A stretch of 10,506 nucleotides of DNA. Source: Calvatia gigantea (Eukaryota; Basidiomycota; Agaricomycetes; Agaricales; Lycoperdaceae). Under the pieces are notes generated by a model, which saw only the letters and a program-made list of their open reading frames with translations, was not told where the DNA came from and did not search any database. Shown one piece after another: positions 6,211-10,506 of this stretch. The number at the start of each line of letters is the position of its first letter. The stretch's first letter is position 1. The stretch lies in assembly GCA_025093985.1 (NCBI GenBank), contig JACAAK010000089.1, positions 1 to 10,506 on the forward strand, written 5' to 3'. The translations under genes were made by a program, and so were the position numbers.

Positions 6211-7030
6211 AAGCGATAACCATTCCGCCTTGCGAGTACGGTTGCAAAACAAAACCAAAAAAATTAGTCGGTCTCGGAGAAAACGAAGTGAAGCATGTTA
6301 TTTAATACAAAACTACGCGTAAAATCTTACCAGTTCTTGCATAAACTCTTGCTGCCAGTCAGCTATCTATTAAATTAATAAAAAGGAGTTTACAGGTGTT
6401 GCAGGGCTGTCGTCAGTCCGTATTTTAAGAAGTGAGGTTAACTCCACTAACGGACGCAATCCCTGTTGTTAATTTATACTTAACAATTTATGAATTTTAA
6501 ATATTTTCATTTGGGGCTAAGACAAGTCGTTATGGCTCTAACGAACGGGGCTATAGCGTGCCACAAAAAACTTTTACAAAGTGAAGCGAAACCTTAACTA
6601 AGTTTAGCAGCTATTGTTGTTACTAAATTAATTAAAAAGGAAGAGCTAATCATTAAAGAAAGTTAATTATTTTTAAATTTTGAGCAGATTGTTGCCTGAA
6701 ATTCGGCAACATGAAGAAGGAATTTGAGTAATCGTTGATCACTAGCGCAACGGTGAAGATAGCATTCGGGATGAACAAACTGTCTGTCGCTGGGGAGAAG
6801 CTCGGATGGGGGAAACTGCCGCTTAATTATAACTTACAACAAATTTTAGCCTTTAATTATAAATGAAACCCTTTTGGGTTTGCTGAAAAACAATTTATAA
6901 TTATTGGCTTTAGCGCTAAATATTTGTTTTTAGTACAAATTTTTTAAGCTAATTAGTTTCAGTTAACCCTTCTGAGTAACATCTCAAAAGTCATAGCAAG
7001 GTAGCCGTACTGGAAGGTGCTGCTGGAAAA
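6176..7030 (+). rRNA. rns: small-subunit (16S-like) rRNA, 3' part
   Basis: Continuation of rns after the insert. Landmarks in order are GCGAGTACGGTTGCAAAAC near 6231 (880-900 region), the 915 region at 6253-6265, GAAGCATGTTATTTAAT near 6290, AAATCTTACCAG near 6321, ACAGGTGTTGCAGGGCTGTCGTCAG near 6391, ACGGACGCAATCCCTG near 6449, the helix 44 decoding-site strand at 6780-6790, and the 3' end AAGTCATAGCAAGGTAGCCGTA at 6988-7009. The latter is followed by the helix 45 hairpin GTACT-GGAA-GGTGC and TGCTGGA. There is no CCTCC anti-Shine-Dalgarno, as usual in mitochondria. The 3' end is placed near 7030 by similarity only. The region 6500-6680 and the stretch 6830-6960 are expanded variable helices. 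Confidence 0.95.
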
Positions 7031-7330
7031 TATTTCAATTTATACCCCCCATTTTATGGGCTTTGCCAGACTAACAGCCAAACTAGCGTAGCGAATGCTA
7101 CTAATACTGCTACTGCCATTAGTATTCCTATAGAAGGAATTTTTATTTAAATAGATGGCCTGGAGTAGCTTTGCTATTACAGCAATACTAGCTTAAACTA
7201 GGCTGCTTTTTAAATTAATTAATAGCCTAGCCTTTTTAAAGGGAACTGCTTTGGGTGCTAGCGTACGCTACAGCGGCTTATAAAATCTGCTGCCGTTGCT
7301 ATTAGTGATTGCTTTAAGTTTAGCAATATT
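7031..7330. other. intergenic region between rns and trnE
   Basis: I see no gene in these 300 bp. It contains TAGCGTAGCGAATGCTA near 7084, the hairpin ATTCCT-ATAGA-AGGAAT at 7124-7140, and a TAGCGTACGCTA palindrome at 7259-7270. Confidence 0.6.
7259..7270. repeat. 12-bp palindrome TAGCGTACGCTA
   Basis: A further exact copy of the dispersed 12-mer, here followed by CAGCGG and not by the GGCTTTGCC seen at the ORF flanks. Confidence 0.85.
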
Positions 7331-7402
7331 AAGGGGTTAGCTGAGTGGTTTTAGCGGTAAATTTTCACTTTACAGACAGAGTTTCGATTACTCTACCCCT
7401 TT
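7331..7402 (+). tRNA. trnE(uuc): tRNA-Glu (anticodon UUC)
   Basis: Plus strand. The acceptor AAGGGGT/ACCCCTT pairs perfectly over 7 bp. The D arm has a GCT/AGC stem with the GTGGTT loop. The anticodon stem GTAAA/TTTAC closes the loop TTTTCAC, which reads UUC. The T arm is AGAGT-TTCGATT-ACTCT. Length is 72 nt with U at the discriminator position. It is the first of three rightward tRNAs downstream of rns. Confidence 0.9.
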
Positions 7403-7498
7403 TTAATTTAATACATTTTACTAAACTTGTTAGTATCTGCTACTTTTCAGTAAACTTGCTTTTAAGCTGCAGCCTATTTATTTTCCGTTAATTTTTAA

Positions 7499-7570
7499 TT
7501 AAACTTTGCAAAATGGTTATGCAGTTCGCTCATAATGGATATTATAAGGGTTCAAATCCCTTAGGTCTTA
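7499..7570 (+). tRNA. trnfM(cau): initiator-like tRNA-Met (CAU) with mispaired acceptor
   Basis: Plus strand. The D arm is GCA-AATGG-TGC-like. The anticodon stem GTTCG/TGGAT (with G-U pairs) closes the loop CTCATAA, reading CAU. The T arm is AAGGG-TTCAAAT-CCCTT. The loop CTCATAA and TTCAAATCC match bacterial and mitochondrial initiator tRNAs, so this is likely the formyl-Met initiator. The 3' acceptor strand is AGGTCTT with A as discriminator, but the 5' strand at 7499-7505 is TTAAACT, leaving pairs 1, 2, 3 and 5 mismatched. That may reflect 5' tRNA editing as known in some chytrids, a sequence error, or loss of function. Confidence 0.72.
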
Positions 7571-7745
7571 TACTAGCGGACTATGTCTGCCACCATAATT
7601 TAAACAAGAGTGCAGCTTATGGCTACTGTTAGAAATAGTTAATATAAACCCTAGACTACTAAAGCTTAATCTTGACTAGCGGCGTTACTACTAGCTTAAG
7701 CTATTACTTGCCTTACTTTGTTGCCTAGCTTATATTTAAAATAAA

Positions 7746-7832
7746 GGATACTTGGTCGAGTCTGGTTTTGGCGCTCGTCTTGAAAACGAGTACTTCCTAA
7801 AGAAGTCGTGAGTTCGAATCTCACAGTATCCG
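7746..7832 (+). tRNA. trnS(uga): tRNA-Ser (anticodon UGA)
   Basis: Plus strand. The acceptor GGATACT/AGTATCC is fully paired with discriminator G, typical for Ser. The anticodon stem CTCGT/ACGAG closes the loop CTTGAAA, reading UGA for UCN codons. A long variable arm with stem ACTTC/GAAGT identifies a class II tRNA. The T arm is GTGAG-TTCGAAT-CTCAC. Length is 87 nt. Confidence 0.95.
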
Positions 7833-8239
7833 TTATCAATATAATAAAATTTAACTATATTTCTGCAGCGGCAGCAGTTGTTTATGCTAAAATTCTAAAC
7901 TCAATGGTAGCCAGGCTACCATTAAAAATTTAGCAGACTAGTTAAAGCTAGTCAGCCGCACCAATAAAATATACTAATAATCTATAAAGGATATTATAAT
8001 AACTTTGATAGTAAACATTAGTTCAATGATCATTAAAGTATTATATAAAATCACATTGTAACAAAATATATCAATTTTGTTTATATCTTATATATTATTT
8101 ATATTGTGACGGAATAAAAATAATTCGTACCGTTGATTGTGTAGTAGCTTTCGCTAGTCTACTAGCTTAAATAGACTTTAAAATAGGGGGTAGTAGTAGC
8201 GTAGCTACTACGCTATTGCTTATTAAAAGAGGTTTAGTA
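7833..8239. other. intergenic region upstream of nad2 with several hairpins
   Basis: No gene is recognisable in these 407 bp. It contains the adjacent hairpins at 7903-7953, the hairpin ACAAAAT-ATATCA-ATTTTGT at 8061-8080, TAGCTTTCGCTA near 8145, and TAGTAGC-GTA-GCTACTA at 8194-8210, about 30 bp before the nad2 start. One or more may mark RNA processing sites, but this is inferred from position only. Confidence 0.6.
7903..7953. repeat. tandem double hairpin
   Basis: Two adjacent inverted repeats: AATGGTAGCC and GGCTACCATT around a single A (7903-7923), then GACTAG and CTAGTC around TTAAAG (7936-7953). The arrangement recalls the double-hairpin elements described in some chytrid mtDNAs. Membership in that family is not proven here. 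Confidence 0.6.
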
Positions 8240-9402
8240 ATGATTTTTACATCTATATTTAAATTTTTAAAAGTGGCTAAGGCCCTACCTTCAATAAATA
8301 GAAATTTATCTCCAATTTATTTTACTAAATATCATCTATAATATTTTTATATGCCGGAGTATTATCATTAAATACTTTTTTATATTCAGTCAATTGGATC
8401 AGGTATAGGTATATATAGCGGATTTTTCCAAATAACTCAAGTATCAGTATTAAAGAATCATTTTATTAAAATAGGTTTTTTAATATTAATATCTTTGGGC
8501 CCAAAAATAAGTCAATATATTAATATTTCTACAAAAGCTAGTCTTGCTTTTAGTAAGCAGTCGATTTTATCTGCAAATGCTAACAATATAACAAAAAAAT
8601 TCTACAGATTATTCTTTTAAAAGTATTATTTAGTAGTTTAGGTTCATTTTATTAATATCTAGTTTTGATTTAATATCTTATTAATAGGTACTGTAGTAGG
8701 TTTAGCTCAAAGTAGAATAAAAAGACTATTAGCTTATAGTACAATATCTCATATAGGATTTATTTTATTAGCTTTAGCTATAAATAGTGAATCTTCTATA
8801 GATTCTTTAATATTCTATATAATACAATATACTATAACTAATTTAAATATATTCTTAATTATTATAGCTTTAAGTTATATAACTGATTCAGTTAATAAAT
8901 TACAAATAACAAAAGAAATTAAAGATATTAGATACATTTCTGAGCTAAAAGGAAAATTCTTTTCTAATCCTATTTTAAGTTTAAGTTTAGCTATATGCTT
9001 ATTTTCAATGGCTGGTATACCTCCTTTAATAGGTTTCTTTAGTAAACAATTTGTATTATATTCTGCAATTCAAAATGGATATTACTTTATAGCTATTATT
9101 GCAATATTAGTTAGTGTTATAAGTGCTTCTTATTATTTAAAAATAGTTAAAGTTCTTTATACTAATGAAGACACAGTAGCCTTTGTTGAAGAAATCAAAG
9201 CTTCACCAATAGATGAAAATAATAATAACAATAGCAGCCAAATGCAGCAGTTTATGCAAGAAGCTCCATCAGTTAATTATTTAAGTAATGTACATAGTTA
9301 TTTAATATCTATATTAACTTTATCTATATTATTATTTATTTTAAAACCTTCTTTAATCTTAAATAGTACACAATTACTATCTTTATCTCTATTTAATTGG
9401 TA

Positions 9403-9403
<1 letters not shown>
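8240..9403 (+). pseudogene. nad2: NADH dehydrogenase subunit 2, frameshifted and lacking its middle
   Basis: A membrane proton-pumping subunit of respiratory complex I. The start ATG 8240 opens MIFTSIF, but this frame stops at 8339. Similarity continues in shifted frames: YAGVLSLNTF (8350-8379), IGSGIGIYSGFFQITQ (from 8393), STDYSFKSII (from 8601), SSLGSF (from 8632) and [10 protein letters not shown] (8649-8678). It then jumps to [27 protein letters not shown] and runs open to TAA 9401-9403, ending LLSLSLFNW. At least four single-base shifts lie at or near homopolymers. Between LISSFDLIS and LIGTVVG roughly 150-200 residues usual in fungal Nad2 are absent, including the conserved FK...PFH.W..DVY.G core. 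The C-terminal half is well preserved ([17 protein letters not shown]), with an Asn/Gln-rich loop before the last helix. The breaks are probably sequence or assembly errors in a real gene; true pseudogenisation is possible. Confidence 0.88.

Positions 9404-10506
<1,103 letters not shown>

Noticed and set aside
6262..6271. A further covariation in helix 28 (position 923 with 1393)
   Set aside because: A one-base insertion makes the alignment at 6266-6269 ambiguous, so the A-U to U-A swap cannot be asserted by eye.
7499..7570. Complete rejection of this locus as a tRNA because of the acceptor mismatches
   Set aside because: The anticodon loop CTCATAA, the T arm and the 3' acceptor strand are strongly initiator-like, so it is kept as a tRNA with lowered confidence.

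Overview
The window is a piece of a fungal mitochondrial genome. The DNA is A+T-rich. It encodes ATP synthase subunit 9, a bacterial-type small-subunit rRNA, mitochondrial-type tRNAs, and nad2 and nad3 joined by the one-base stop/start overlap usual in fungi. No TGA had to be read as Trp to recognise any gene, so the genetic code is not settled here. G+C-rich palindromic repeats such as TAGCGTACGCTA are scattered between genes, as in several early-diverging fungal mtDNAs. The species cannot be named from sequence alone.

Layout. 1-2414 is transcribed leftwards: trnM(cau), trnK(uuu), trnR(ucg), trnL(uag), atp9 and an unrecognised ORF of 114 codons. A repeat-rich gap of about 300 bp (2415-2715) separates this block from a rightward block: rns, trnE(uuc), an initiator-like trnfM(cau), trnS(uga), nad2 and nad3. 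Together these supply parts of complex I, the proton-conducting ring of ATP synthase, and the mitochondrial decoding machinery.

The sequence is not clean. rns is split in its middle by about 2.5 kb. That insert is an error-rich copy (3679-4772) of 1209-2301, carrying trnR, trnL, atp9 and part of the ORF, followed by 1.4 kb of homopolymer noise (4773-6175). A 33-35 bp piece of rns repeats on both sides. nad2 has several frameshifts and lacks its central part. nad3 runs into 935 consecutive A's. The simplest reading is that untrimmed low-quality or chimeric sequence was assembled into the contig, although a real rearrangement seeding the copy cannot be excluded.

The most interesting biology is in rns. 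Three near-universal structural sites (the helix 2 central pseudoknot, the 530-loop pseudoknot and the helix 44 decoding site) carry substitutions that are paired and compensatory. The decoding site has G at E. coli position 1408 and A at 1491, the combination typical of eukaryotic cytosolic ribosomes. Also notable are the ORF of 114 codons flanked by 21-bp direct repeats and 9-bp inverted repeats, and an initiator tRNA whose acceptor stem is mispaired at its 5' end. No CRISPR, defence or other multi-gene novel system was seen.
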